This document shows, piece after piece, positions 22,017 through 34,455 of a stretch of 64,000 bases of DNA (positions are counted from its first letter, which is position 1; every line of letters starts with the position of its first letter). Both the position numbers and the translations under genes were made by a program. Source of the stretch: Ecdyonurus torrentis (Eukaryota; Arthropoda; Insecta; Ephemeroptera; Heptageniidae); the NCBI GenBank assembly GCA_949318235.1, contig OX439131.1:42984693-43048692 (forward strand), read 5' to 3'. Under the pieces are notes generated by a model. That model was not told the DNA's origin. It did not search any database and saw only the letters and a program-made list of their open reading frames with translations.

Positions 22017-23271
22017 GACATTCAAAATAAGAATGTTTGTCTCTATATGATACTCTATAATCTTTTTATTGAGGCTGTCATTAAAATTATATGACTTAGT
22101 AATTAGTACCTCACATAAACTTTGGTACAGCAATGAATAATAATAAAAAAAACGCATTGAACACGAATTTCAACTTAAACAAAATTTTGTGCTCTATTTT
22201 TTTTAATACAATGTTTTAGTTTAAAAATATGTCAAGAAGTGATACAAATCAGCAGCTACTACAAAATCTGCTAATTTAAAAAAAAAAAAAAAAGTTGAAG
22301 ATGCGATAAAAATCAGCAACAACAATAATGCAAACTTTCAATTTTCAACTGAATTTCTTACAACGCTCATTGATATTTAAACCAAGATTAGATTGGCACA
22401 AAAAATTATATATTGATTTTTTTCAACATTCTTATTAAGAAGATTTTTTGTTATTAATATTTTTTTTAAATTTATTCTATAAGGACGATAATGATATCTT
22501 TATTAGGACAATATTTGGTCTTGATACACCTTTTTAAAATTGTAAATCATTAGATAAATCATAAGTGTGTCTCAAATTATAATACAAGTATTAATTATGT
22601 ACAATACTACAAATACAGCGGGAAAATAAACTTTAAAAAATATCTAATCAATTTAAAATGTATCAATTTAACATTTTAATTAAACTCAAAGAATTAAAAC
22701 ATTATTAGGTTAAGACTTAATTAAAAATTATTTGATTTTTTCAGTAAACATTTTTTTCTAACAAAAATACCCTTTTATACAATCAAAATCATTTTTATAT
22801 ATTAAACAAAATATAAAAATTTTCCATTTTATTTGTCTCCTACGCTTGCAAATACTTAAAGTGTTTTTTTATCCATATCTTTCTATAGCTCTCAAGTGCT
22901 TTTATCTTAACTTGTTTCTCTGCATCTTTTTTTTATCGTTGGTTGTAGAAGTATTATTGAATAGATCGATACCTACTTTAAGAAAAAAAATGGCAAAATG
23001 TAAAAAAAAGAAAGAATAAATAATAGAAATCGTAAAAATAAAGTTAAATATAGAAGTTTCAATAACAATTTATTTAAATGTAAAGTTTTAAAATTAACTA
23101 TAACTAATAATTTTGTAATAAACCTTAAGTTGTAAAGAATGTGATCAATTTATTTTCATGTAGTTACAATTTACTTTATACAACCACATAGTGTATATTA
23201 TACATTTTACAAGTTACATTTTCACTACTACTATTACTTGTGTACACCAAGCTAAGGATATAAAGTGTAAT

Positions 23272-23278
<7 letters not shown>
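22017..23278. other. AT-rich non-coding DNA
   Basis: No gene recognised. Confidence 0.5.

Positions 23279-23349
<71 letters not shown>
23279..23349. repeat. (TA)n microsatellite
   Basis: About 35 TA units. Confidence 0.95.
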
Positions 23350-23351
<2 letters not shown>

Positions 23352-23533
23352 TCTTGTAATGTTATGTAATATACGTAACGTATACTTTAGTACAAATCGT
23401 AAAATTTTCCTACAAAGAAAATTACTTTTGAAAAACATTGTATACTAAAATTTATTTTATGTTATATTATGTTATATTTTTTTAGGTTAATATAAATAAT
23501 AATAATATTGTTTATTTATTCTTATTATTTAAA

Positions 23534-23851
23534 TTAAAGCCATAGACCTTATGAAACAACATGTGCCTTTTTTAAAGATTTAACACGAAATGGGATCTCA
23601 AAAACTAATGACTATTTTTACCAGTGGTTCTATAAGAGAGAAATACTGTAAAGTATGCTATCTGCGTGATAATTCCAGTTTCTGACGTCAGTAACAGGCA
23701 AAAAGTCTTATCTAAATGTTGTGCGGGTTGCATAAATTGAAATTTTCTGATTATACTGTTATGTAATTTTGAGAAAAATAATTAGATTTCGATAAGTTCT
23801 CTCAAGTATTTTGTGATATACATGCTAATTTTTCATGGTCTATGTCTTTAA
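23534..23851 (+). mobile_element. TTAA MITE, family T1, copy c
   Basis: TTAAAGCCATAGACCTTATG at the left and GGTCTATGTCTTTAA at the right. Central TTCTGACGTCAGTAACAGGC (octamer 23683-23690) and GTTGTGCGGGTTGCATAAAT. Slightly shorter than other copies because of small deletions. Confidence 0.85.
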
Positions 23852-24268
23852 GAAATTATTATTATTTTACTTGTATTATTCTTATTATTTAATATTATTA
23901 TTTAAAAAAAAATATCTCAAATATTAAAGATTTTTTGTTATTGTAATGTAATATGTATTACTTGAATGTGTAGATAATATTTATTATAAGAGAGAGAATG
24001 AGAAACCAAAATCTCTTTGGTTGCTGAGGTGTTACGTTTCACTTGGGAGAATCTTTCCTTCTCTTCTCTCTCATCAACATAATGTCACTTGCTTTCTGTA
24101 TAAACTGCAATTTAATTAGAACATTTTATGGCTTTTGATCGTAGTAAAGAATTCTGTTTTACGTTTCTAATTTTAGAATTATTATTATTATCTTTCTATA
24201 TTATAGTTAAATATTTGTGTTTTATAAATTTTATTCAATGAAAATTTAAATTATTTACAGAATAGAAT

Positions 24269-24269
<1 letters not shown>

Positions 24270-24320
<51 letters not shown>
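24270..24320. repeat. (AG)n microsatellite
   Basis: About 25 AG units. Confidence 0.95.
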
Positions 24321-24323
<3 letters not shown>

Positions 24324-24482
24324 AAACAAAAGATTATAATGAAATTGTTTTGAAATTTTATATAAAATTTATTTCATAGAAAATATTTTGAGTAAAAATG
24401 TTTACTGCAATATAACATTTCTCACATACATAAAATAAATAATATCATGATGCTGTATGTATGTATATACTGTACATCCCTT

Positions 24483-24775
24483 TCAGGGTAAGTCAACAGC
24501 ATTGCTCTTTGACCCAGTGATTGATCTCCACAACTTTCCATTTTGGCATACTTCCCTTGCTTTACCCAGACTCATAATTTGCTTCATACATTTCCTTTTA
24601 CAGTTAATATTACGTATAGTACATACCTCTTTTTTTCATACAACTTTTAAACACACCTTAGACCATGATGTTTTTTTAGGTTTACCCTTTCCTTTCCTGC
24701 CATTCACGATGTTATGAAAAACTATTTTTGTAATTTTCTCATCATTCATCCTTTCAACATGTCCAAAAACCAACA
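24483..24775 (-). pseudogene. Degraded C-terminus of a non-LTR retrotransposon reverse transcriptase
   Basis: On the minus strand, the region just left of 24765 reads GHVERMNDEKITKIVFHN, then NGRKGKGKPKKTSW. This is the RT C-terminal signature (GHVERM ... GR.RGRPRK.W) seen in many LINE and RTE-like proteins. Further on, in a shifted frame, KARE-CQNGKLWRSITGS leads to a stop at 24483, again matching the usual end of such proteins. Frames must be changed before GHVERM and after the KKTSW block, and a stop follows SKVCLKVV, so it is a dead 5'-truncated relic. It is unrelated in sequence to the intact LINE at 6.8-9.7 kb. The open frames on the opposite strand here are shadows. Confidence 0.75.
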
Positions 24776-26139
24776 TAAAACATTTTCCCTGTTTCTTATT
24801 ACCTTAAAATCTTTATTTAACTACGCTGATAATCTTTGTATCTTAACGGTTCATTTACTTAGCGTTCGTCATACCATAACGCAGTTTATGCACATTATCA
24901 AATTATCACACCACGATGTGTTTTTTTTTATTGCTGACTAAATTTATTTTTTTATTAAATTTAATTTTATAATATGGCATTACATAAACAATGACAGATA
25001 ATATACAAGTAAACGCACTATTTAAGTGCATTTATTTAACAATTTGAAGTTTTGTTGCCCCTTTAAATCACACGTCGAAAATATTATAACAAAGCTGCGT
25101 CACTCTTTTATGAATTAAATGATCACAAAGTAAATTTCAATCAAAATGTGATAGGATTTTAAACTAATCTAAAAATAAATAAATAAATCATCCAAATAGT
25201 AATTTGATTTTGATTTAAGTGCTTGTGTTGATAAACATTAAAACTAAAATACTTTACTAAATAATTAAGTAAGGTAATTAATTTTTTTTCTGGCAATAAA
25301 GTTAATTCCTTTTAATGACATAATATAAAATTATAATTCTCAAGTTATCATGAAGATATTAATAACTACTTGAGATTTTCTTTAAAATACTTTTAAATTA
25401 TCTAACGTATAATATATACTGTGAATAAACTAACTATAAAACCTTCAACAATTTTTATCAACACGATAGGTTAAAATACCATTAAAATTCACTTTGGTGG
25501 GTGCACAAATTTCTCTGTTTATCTAGAGCATTTTTTTTTTTAAATATATCTATAAAAAAAACATAAAATTTATCTTTATTTTTTTTATAAAGCTTAATGT
25601 AAAATAAATGTTGTTGATTCTACGTTCAAAACATAATAATTTAGAAACTTAAATTAAAAAAAAAAAGTGATTAAAGGATGTAAAAGTACAACAGAATTAA
25701 AAATACTGTTAGATTATGCAATAACTTGAAATAATTTATTGATTTTTTTTTTAAATAATAAAAAAAAAAAAAAAACGTTGCAAATAGTGTAAAAATGACA
25801 GGTTCGGAATGTTTATTCCCATGCGATTTTTTTTAATTAGGTAAAAATATTGTTTAACGATTTAACGTTTGAAATAATGAGTTTTATTGAAAAATGGGTG
25901 TAGTAGCACATTCCATTATCCAACTAAATTCAAGGGGAAGAGGGTAAAATCCCTTTATTATAAACCAAACTAATTAACATTATCCACTTTTTTTAATACA
26001 TAGACGCGATTTTAATCATAAATTTTTCAATTTGATATAAAAAAATGTCTTTGTTAAAGTTATTTAATAATTATTTTTTTAAAACTCACTTGAAGCGTAC
26101 CACCTCTAAAGTGTACTTCACAACTTTTACTTTGCGTAA

Positions 26140-26191
<52 letters not shown>

Positions 26192-26598
26192 ATGTAACTG
26201 TTTACTTTTTTTATAAATAAATGTAATTTACATAAATAGATGAAGAGCTATTCTAAATAATAATAATTATAAAAATTTTTTGCATTATTTTTAATTATTC
26301 GTTGAATCATTTCTAATTATATTATTAATATTTTAATGCTATATACAGAACTGCACATAAAGTGAACGTTTAAAAAAACAAAGCATCAAAGAGTATTACT
26401 GAATTAGTTCTCGATGGTTAATTGTACATGATTACATAATTGAACAACACATTATTGATTTAATAATCGTTTTTTCTTTAATATATAATAGAGTAATTTT
26501 TTTTTCATTTGTGATTAAGATTATATCTATTTAGATCTAAGGAACTGGACGAAACAATGCATAAGGTAGAGGCTTGTATGTCAAAGAACCCTTGAGTG

Positions 26599-26601
<3 letters not shown>
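24776..26601. other. AT-rich non-coding DNA
   Basis: No gene recognised. A ~45-bp poly-A run lies at 26142-26187. Confidence 0.5.

Positions 26602-26659
<58 letters not shown>
26602..26659. repeat. (AG)n microsatellite
   Basis: About 29 AG units. Confidence 0.95.
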
Positions 26660-26660
<1 letters not shown>

Positions 26661-27044
26661 CTATTGTAGTAACATATGTCAAAGTCAGCACAAAAAAATC
26701 AAACCACCTTTATACAAAATTTTGACCCTACTCCCGTCTTTCAAGACTGACGTTCAATAAAAGTTTACTTGAACAAAATTTCCAGTAACCAAAAGCTGGT
26801 TTATTCAGAAGAAAAAAAATTCTTAAGATGACGTAAGATATATCGAAATTTATTTTCGTCTTTTTTAAATCTGTCTTTGCAAAAATTTGAAAGACGAGAT
26901 AAAATTGTTCTTGGCATGTAATTTGAAAATTTCATTTATACTTATATCACGTTTAATAAGATGAGAAAAAGTATGAAGCTTATGAAAATTAATTGGAAAA
27001 TAAAATTGGTCATTCAAGAGATTATTTAGTAAGGTGCAATTACT

Positions 27045-27048
<4 letters not shown>

Positions 27049-27108
<60 letters not shown>
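27049..27108. repeat. (AG)n microsatellite
   Basis: About 29 AG units. Lies 650 bp left of the GC-rich island. Confidence 0.95.
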
Positions 27109-27110
<2 letters not shown>

Positions 27111-27244
27111 ATATCATCATAATAACAAAAAAATGTACAATGTACTTTTAAAATTTTGAATGAAACTTTTGTAACTTATAAATTAAAACTAAATATTAAG
27201 AATTTGCTATTAATAACTTTACACCTGAATGAAAATAAAATTAA

Positions 27245-27315
27245 AGGGTGTGTTTTGTTGTTGGGAGGGGTTGAAATTTTAGGTGTGGTGGGGGAGGGGG
27301 AGGGGTGGATATACG
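27245..27315 (+). other. G-rich tract, possible G-quadruplex
   Basis: GGGAGGGG near 27263 and GGTGGGGGAGGGGGAGGGG ending near 27306 give five G-runs of three or more within about 45 bases. Such composition is unusual in this AT-rich window. Folding is inferred only. Confidence 0.4.
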
Positions 27316-27739
27316 AGGAGGGATAATAAATTTGAACAACACAATTATATCAGTAAGTTACGTCACCTGTGGCTAAATTAAAAAAGAAGACAATTAAGTA
27401 AATTTATAATAACAAATTAACTTACCAGTTTTCCAATAAACTCGGCGAATATGATGCAAACATGGGGAGCTGTTTAATTTGCTCCTGACACCACTTCTAT
27501 TGTCCATTATTATTCCAAGTTTGTTATATATTAAATTCTATTCTTACGATCTTTTTAATTTTTGAAGTTAATTTCACTTTTGTTATCTTACTTTGTACTG
27601 CTATTTGTTTTTTGTTTTTATTTTTTTTTTAATTTTTATTTTTTCACTTATTATTATTATTTTTTTGACAAAAAAAAATATCTAACTTTTTTTTTTTTTT
27701 TTTTAGTTTCACATGATATTTACTTATAGTATTAAAAAT

Positions 27740-28115
27740 TTCTCTGCAGTATTCGGAGGGCGCAAAAGTCGAGTTTTATAGTGAAGAAGTCTGCAGCATA
27801 AGCAAGCTAGCGTCTGAGCGCGCACTGCTGCAGAAGCAAAACGAAGCCGGGAGGGCGCGGGCGAAACATGTGTGGCGCTTGCCGAGATGATGCGGCGAGA
27901 GCGAGCGAGCGAGCGAGCTAGCGCCACACAAAGTACCGATATTTTCCGAAATATACCGAGCAAAACTTGCAGAACCTACAGTTCGATACGAGCGAGCTTG
28001 CCTAGGCCCTGGCTTGCTGGTTCGCACCAGCCACTACTGCTGCTGGTGCTGGACGTTCGTTCACCAGAACCACCACCCGGCCAACCTGTGAGCCCTGAGT
28101 AAGAACAAGGGTAAA
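27740..28115. promoter_or_regulatory. GC-rich, CpG-containing island; candidate promoter or untranslated exon
   Basis: About 370 bp of GC-rich sequence with many CpGs abruptly interrupts AT-rich DNA. Plus strand: an acceptor-like TTTCTCTGCAG (to 27748) at the left and donor-like GTGAGC/GTAAGA sites (about 28087-28100) at the right. Minus strand: an ACTATAAAACTC TATA-like motif (about 27770-27781). Open frames on both strands are rich in A, R and S and match nothing I know, so I do not call a protein. A (GCGA)n-like run (27901-27918) is included. It could be an upstream promoter or 5' UTR exon of the minus-strand receptor gene 25 kb away, or of an unseen plus-strand gene. Confidence 0.4.
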
Positions 28116-29829
28116 CCCCCAGTCTTCAAGTCTCCTAAATCTTAACATTACATACTAAAATCCTTCTATACAGGGATTCTGCATAAATATTTCAAACTGC
28201 ATAAAAACTCAAATGCAAGTTGAAGAAGAGAAAAAAATCTTACCCTCTAATCCTTTTTCCTCGTAGTAATTTATGTGGTGTAAAAAAAGAAAGGGAGTTC
28301 AATGATAGATTAAGATGAAGAAAAATTTACGAGAGAAAAAAATGTGAAAAAAAGTTTTTGTAATCTTGAACTTAAAGCTATGATCTTTAACATTTTTCTA
28401 TCTTTAAATACATTTCATTTCAATAGCAAACACTACACTTATTGTTGGTAAAACACAAAGATATTAGTCGCATTCAAGATTTGTCATAATACCTTTTAAT
28501 TGTTTAATTTTTAATAAATATCATAAATAACTCACTCTATATGTAACTTTCAATAGGTTATAATTATTGCATTTGAAAAACCTTAATAATAACACATATT
28601 ACATTAGCCAATCACTCAAAGTTTCTTTGTATGAAATAATGATAATAATAAGAAACTCAAACAATAAATGAGATAGTTGATCAAACATTTAATTTAAGAA
28701 AAAAATAAATAAAACCACTTTTCTTTGATTAGAGAAAGACAGTAGTAATACATTTTGATTCTTCATCACGTCTTTTGTATTGTACACAATACAACACAAA
28801 AGTGAAGTATTAACTTTTTTTTTTTACCTTTAAATGAGATTTTCTTCAATATGAAAACCCACATAACAATAGAACGTAAAAAATATTTCACTTTTCTTTA
28901 TTTGCTAAGACTTTTAAGATTACAGTTTTTTAGTACAAAACGTATATAAGAGAGATTGAGAGAGAGAAAGAGAGAGAGAGAGGCATTCAAGCATTTTAGT
29001 CACTCAAAAACTTTCAATCCTTTTTCTTCGTATGTAAAATTTTACTTTATAAGCATGTAAATGTTTCTCAGAAGTCTTGAGAGATCTTGGTGAGAGAGAG
29101 AGAGAGAGACGTATGCTATTCACATCACGACTTTAGCTTTTCTTCGTGCACCACCAGCTTCTTGAGTTTGATAATTGCTGAAGACACGTGTTGAATAAAA
29201 GAAAACCATCTTGTGGTCAATTCTTATAAAATTCGTTCAAAAATATTATAACTGAAGGCATTGTTGCATAATAGTTTAAATATATCCTGGAGTGTATGCA
29301 ACCTGTTTGTTATATCTGCTTAACAAATTGCATAGATATACTTTTTGCAGGGGATGAATGTACCGATTGTGTTGTATTCAACGTTTAATTCTTTCACAAG
29401 AATAGCAATGCAAATTAAGTGCAAATTTTAAAATGTTAATAATCGAGTGAACCAAAATTGTCAAATCAATGTTAATAATATTTATTTGCATATTATAATA
29501 AAATGAAAAATTAGTTTCATAATAAAGTTTTTTTTCTCAATTTACAAAAATACTCAATAAAACTTGGACTTTCAAAATCAACAAGCACCTGTTTTTATAG
29601 AAGCTGTCACTTAGTTATCTAGATTGTTTAACAGAAAACAATTAATACATTTTATCGCCAATAATAATTCAACTAAAAATAAAAATGTCTTCATAAAAGT
29701 ACATCATAATTTAATATTTACGTTACTTATTTTAAGTAAAAATTCAACATCTTTATAATTTTTCATATCCTTAAAAAAAATTCTTTGCTTCAGTAAGTTC
29801 AATTAATTTCTTCACGTTGTAAATTTTAA
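28116..29829. other. Non-coding DNA with short GA repeats
   Basis: Short GA runs at 28952-28982 and 29090-29109. No gene recognised. Confidence 0.5.
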
Positions 29830-30036
29830 ATTAATGATTCCATCAATCTCTCCACTCTCCCCAGTTCTTTCCATTACAAAATGTGCCTCTGAATTTAATT
29901 AGATTGCAAAGTGAAGGAACTCTTAACTTTAGATGCATGCTTGGAGTAAGTAAACTTTAAAGTATATTGCATTTTGTGTGGAACATTAACGTGCATATTA
30001 CATTAAATTGCAGCAAAAAACTTAACAGAAATGAGA
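29830..30036 (+). repeat. Dispersed ~200-bp repeat R1, copy 1
   Basis: CATCAATCTCTCCACTCTCC through AAAATGTGCCTCTGAATTTA, GATGCATGCTTGGAGTAAGT and TGCAGCAAAAAACTTAACAG is found in reverse complement at 38154-38357. Both copies end at a GA/GACA simple repeat on the same side. Confidence 0.85.
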
Positions 30037-30462
30037 GAGGGAGAGAGAGAGAGAGAGAGAGAGAGATAGACAGAGACAGACAGACAGAGACAGAGACAGA
30101 GACAGAGACAGAGACAGAGACAGAGACAGAGACAGAGACAGAGACAGAGACAGAGACAGAGACAGAGACAGAGACAGAGACAGAGACAGAGACAGAGACA
30201 GAGACAGAGACAGAGACAGAGACAGAGAGACAGAGACAGAGACAGAGACAGAGACAGAGACAGAGACAGAGACAGAGACAGAGACAGAGACAGAGACAGA
30301 GACAGAGACAGAGACAGAGACAGAGACAGAGACAGAGACAGAGACAGAGACAGAGACAGAGACAGAGACAGAGACAGAGACAGAGACAGAGACAGAGACA
30401 GAGACAGAGACAGAGACAGAGAGACAGAGAGACAGAGAGAGAGAGACAGAGAGAGAGAGAGA
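30034..30462 (+). repeat. (CAGAGA)n hexamer array with GA edges
   Basis: A (GA)n edge leads to GACAGACA variants and then about 60 tandem CAGAGA units, interrupted once by an extra GA near 30227, and returns to (GA)n at the right. The 166-codon frame through it (TETETE/RQRQRQ) is simply the repeat read in two phases. Confidence 0.97.
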
Positions 30463-30546
30463 ATTGATTTTTATTGCAATAAGAAAATGTTAATTTTAAA
30501 AGTGTTTCACCATAACTAAATATTCTTAAAGGTATGCAGCTTTATA

Positions 30547-30889
30547 TTAAAGGAATAGACCGGAGAAAACATTAACCATTTATATCACAAAACACTTGAT
30601 GGGATTTACAAAAATAACGTTAGTTTGTCTGAAAACCCAACTGTAGCACCGTAGCAGAGATTAGAAAATTCGATTTATGCAACCCGTACAACATTTTCAT
30701 ACTAATTTTTGCATGTTTCTGATGTCATAAACATGAATTTTCACGCAAATTGCATACTTTACAGTATTTTCACGCTCTCTCGTGGGACTACATTAACATT
30801 CTGGTAAAAATTGTCATCAGTTTTGAAGATCCCATTTCGTGTTTATTCATTAAAAAGCACATGTTGTTTTATGCGGTCTATGGCTTTAA
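30547..30889 (-). mobile_element. TTAA MITE, family T1, copy d
   Basis: TTAAAGGAATAGACCGGAG at the left and GCGGTCTATGGCTTTAA at the right, in minus orientation. Interior matches copy f in reverse. The central octamer is mutated (CTGATGTCAT). The frame at 30750-31076 overlaps this copy and runs past it; it is chance. Confidence 0.9.
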
Positions 30890-31623
<734 letters not shown>

Positions 31624-31945
31624 GTGAACAGCAAAACTGGCATTGTTCTATCCGGATGATGCTTCACTCTGATTGCTTGTGGCAATAATTTTGTGTGCTT
31701 TTCCATTGTCTATTGATCCATAATGTCGATTCATTCATCAATAATACTCTTCATTTAACAAATAATACACTACTATCTGTACTCATCATAATACCAATAA
31801 TATTACTTTGGCTTTTGTTTTAAGTAATGAATGTTGACATTATTTAGATAAAAAAATCATAAAACTTAATGTCAATACAAATTTTTGTTTATATTAATAT
31901 TTATTTATTTATTTCAAAATCACAAACACATTGAGATATTAGCTC

Positions 31946-32254
31946 GTTCTGTAAAGTAAAGTGAATCTCAAAAACAGTGATTGGCTGACCAACAAAATAA
32001 GACAAATTCATTGGTTGATTTTTTTTTTTTTTTTTTTTTTTTTTGAGCCGATAAAAGTGAGTTGCATATTGAGACTGGAACTTTTTTGGGAAGTTTCTTT
32101 CATTCTTATCAAGTTCAAAGTTCTAAAAGAAGAAATAACAATGATCGACCATATGTCAAAACGAATTAAACAGGTAACGACGTCATAACCAGCTGTTTTT
32201 AACAAAGGAACCTTTTCAAAGCTGGCTGAACATTTGTGTGTAGTTTATAGAACA
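31946..32254. mobile_element. Interspersed element M1 (GTTCTGTAAAG ends), copy 1
   Basis: Inverted ends GTTCTGTAAAGTA and GTAGTTTATAGAAC. The interior (AGTGATTGGCTGACCAACAA, AAAAGTGAGTTGCATATT, AACAGGTAACGACGTCATAA, AGTTTATAGAAC) recurs at 46015-46310. A poly-T run at 32019-32044 is longer than in the second copy. Small frames on both strands come from this element. Confidence 0.75.
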
Positions 32255-32281
32255 AGCTATTAACATGATGGTTAAGACACG

Positions 32282-32634
32282 TTAAGGCGGGAAATCAGCT
32301 ACTACGGGATTTGACTAAAAAGTCATAAAGAAGGAAAAATCTGAAATTTTGCACGGTGATACATTAGGTTAAGGCAACTTCAAAAATGTGAAAATTTTGG
32401 GGGGTCACCATGCTAGATTTTGAATTATGAATTTTTAAAGTTTTCGTGCTATAAGAGGCCATGTTAATTTTAGTAAATTTCAGAAATTATTTTCTCTCTT
32501 ATTTGATGGTTATGGTATGGGTATTGAAAATGTTATCATGGGTAGCTGTTATCATTAAGTTTGAGGTCACGTGCAAAAATAAGGAGTTTTTTTTTTAGAT
32601 ATTAAGATACAAGCCAACTAAAGACAACCCTTAA
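32282..32634 (+). mobile_element. TTAAGG-family MITE, family T3
   Basis: Bounded by TTAA at both ends (TTAAGGCGGGAAATC ... ACAACCCTTAA). AAAATCTGAAATTTTGCACG and AAAATTTTGGGGGGTCAC match the reverse complement of 60402-60737. No coding capacity. Confidence 0.75.
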
Positions 32635-32664
32635 GGTGACTGGCTAATATCTCACAAACTGAAT

Positions 32665-32730
<66 letters not shown>

Positions 32731-33065
32731 TAACATGAAGTAAAGATGAAATGTTACTTAAAAGTTTTAGTTATGCTAAACACATGCAAAAACGATCAAA
32801 TATTTAAGTTATTCCACTTTGAAGATAACATGTAAATTTCAAATTTTAGCGCCAAATTTTAAGTCATATTAGAAAAAAATTGGAGTAAAAAAAAAAAAGA
32901 AATCAAATCAATGAACACTTTTTAAATTGCATAAATACTATTAAAAGTTAAGAAATATTTTTTACTGTATTGTGTAAAAGGAATTATTGTAATAATAAGG
33001 TTTCTTTTCAACTAATTGTGGCTCCAAGTCGGTCACCGTCTCCGTTACCGTTAAATAAGCTTATA
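32635..33065 (+). repeat. Diverged repeat R2, copy 1
   Basis: ACACATGCAAAAACGATCAA, GAAGATAACATGTAAATTTC and CCAAGTCGGTCACCGTCTCC align, with many differences, with 60885-61200. A (TA)n run (32667-32726) lies near the left side. Nature unknown. Confidence 0.5.
32667..32726. repeat. (TA)n microsatellite
   Basis: About 30 TA units. Confidence 0.95.
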
Positions 33066-33593
33066 ATACCTTCAAAGAAGATCGGTGATATATATACATA
33101 CACACAATATAATTATTATTATGACATGTATTATTAGACAAAAAAAAGTAAACAGAAATAAATTATAAATAAATATAATTCAATTATATAAATCAATTTT
33201 GTTTACCTTAAAATAATTTACCTTCAAATAAACTCAAGCTTACGTAATTTAATCAATTAATAATAATTCTCTGTTTTTAAAAATATGGTATAATGACCAA
33301 CTCTTCTCAGGAAACGTATCATTTTTTTGTGTGCGTAATCAATAAAAATCAACATAATATATACACGTTTACCAATTATTAAAAAGGTATGAAATATATT
33401 GGTTATAGTGTTCTATAAAAAAAACTCGCTAAATGGATTGTGTTTATATTATTATTTCAGTAGTTCACATTGATATTGAAGATGATAAAGATTCAGCACT
33501 TATGATAAAAAATAAAAATGATTCAATTTTTTTTTTGTAAAAACGATATTGAAAACACATTACACAATATATATAAATATATTTGTATATACA
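33066..33593. other. AT-rich non-coding DNA
   Basis: No gene recognised. Confidence 0.5.
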
Positions 33594-33706
<113 letters not shown>

Positions 33707-33716
33707 GTGTGTGTGT

Positions 33717-34137
33717 AATATGATATGATATGATATGATATGATATGATATGATATGATATGATATGATATGATATGATATGATATGATATGATATGATA
33801 TGATAAGATAAGATAAGATATGATATGATATGATATGATATGATATGATATGATATGATATGATATGACATGACATGACATGACATGACATGACATGACA
33901 TGACATGACATGACATGACATGACATGACATGGCATGGCATGGCATGGCATGGCATGGCATGGCATGGCATGGCATGGCATGGCATGGCATGGCATGGCA
34001 TGGCATGGCATGGCATGGCATGGCATGGCATGGCATGGCATGGCATGGCATGGCATGGCATGGCATGGCATGGCATGGCATGGCATGGCATGGCATGGCA
34101 TAGCATAGCATAGCATAGCATAGCATAGCATAGCATA
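33717..34137 (+). repeat. Pentanucleotide array with successive variant blocks
   Basis: About 83 tandem 5-bp units. Blocks from left to right: TGATA (to about 33865, with three AGATA units at about 33803-33817), TGACA (to about 33930), TGGCA (to about 34099), TAGCA (to about 34136). Each block differs from its neighbour by a single base in every unit. The four long frames across it (MPCHA, ISYHI repeats) are the array translated, not proteins. Confidence 0.97.
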
Positions 34138-34257
34138 ACATATATAAAATATATTATATATTTTTATTAAATCCATTTTTACAGAAATCCAACCAAGGCC
34201 TAGGCCTTATCAGTCGGTTCACTTAATATTTAAATTTATTACACATACAAATTTCAC

Positions 34258-34386
34258 TTAAAGCCATAGACCACATAAAACAACATGTGCTTTTTAATGA
34301 ATAAACATGAAATGAGATCTTCAAAACTGTTGACATTTTTTACCAGAATGTTAATGTAGCCCCACGAGAGAGGAGCGTGAAAATAC

Positions 34387-34389
<3 letters not shown>
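34258..34389 (+). mobile_element. TTAA MITE, family T1, truncated copy e
   Basis: TTAAAGCCATAGACCACATA through GCGTGAAAATACTGT is present, then the copy is cut off by a (TG)n(TA)n microsatellite exactly where full copies continue AAAGTATGCA. Confidence 0.85.

Positions 34390-34452
<63 letters not shown>
34388..34452. repeat. (TG)n(TA)n microsatellite
   Basis: Five TG units then about 26 TA units, ending at the left end of the large foldback. Confidence 0.95.

Positions 34453-34455
<3 letters not shown>

Noticed and set aside
24457..24941. Plus-strand 86- and 75-codon frames
   Set aside because: They lie opposite the LINE RT relic, whose signatures read on the minus strand.
27724..28102. Protein-coding gene in the GC-rich island
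   Set aside because: Frames exist on both strands but are compositionally biased and match no family I know; only a regulatory or untranslated role is suggested.
29967..30467. 166-codon open frame
   Set aside because: It is the CAGAGA array translated (TE and RQ repeats); no start context or domain.
33717..34137. CRISPR-like array
   Set aside because: Units are 5 bp, contiguous and without spacers; the genome is eukaryotic.
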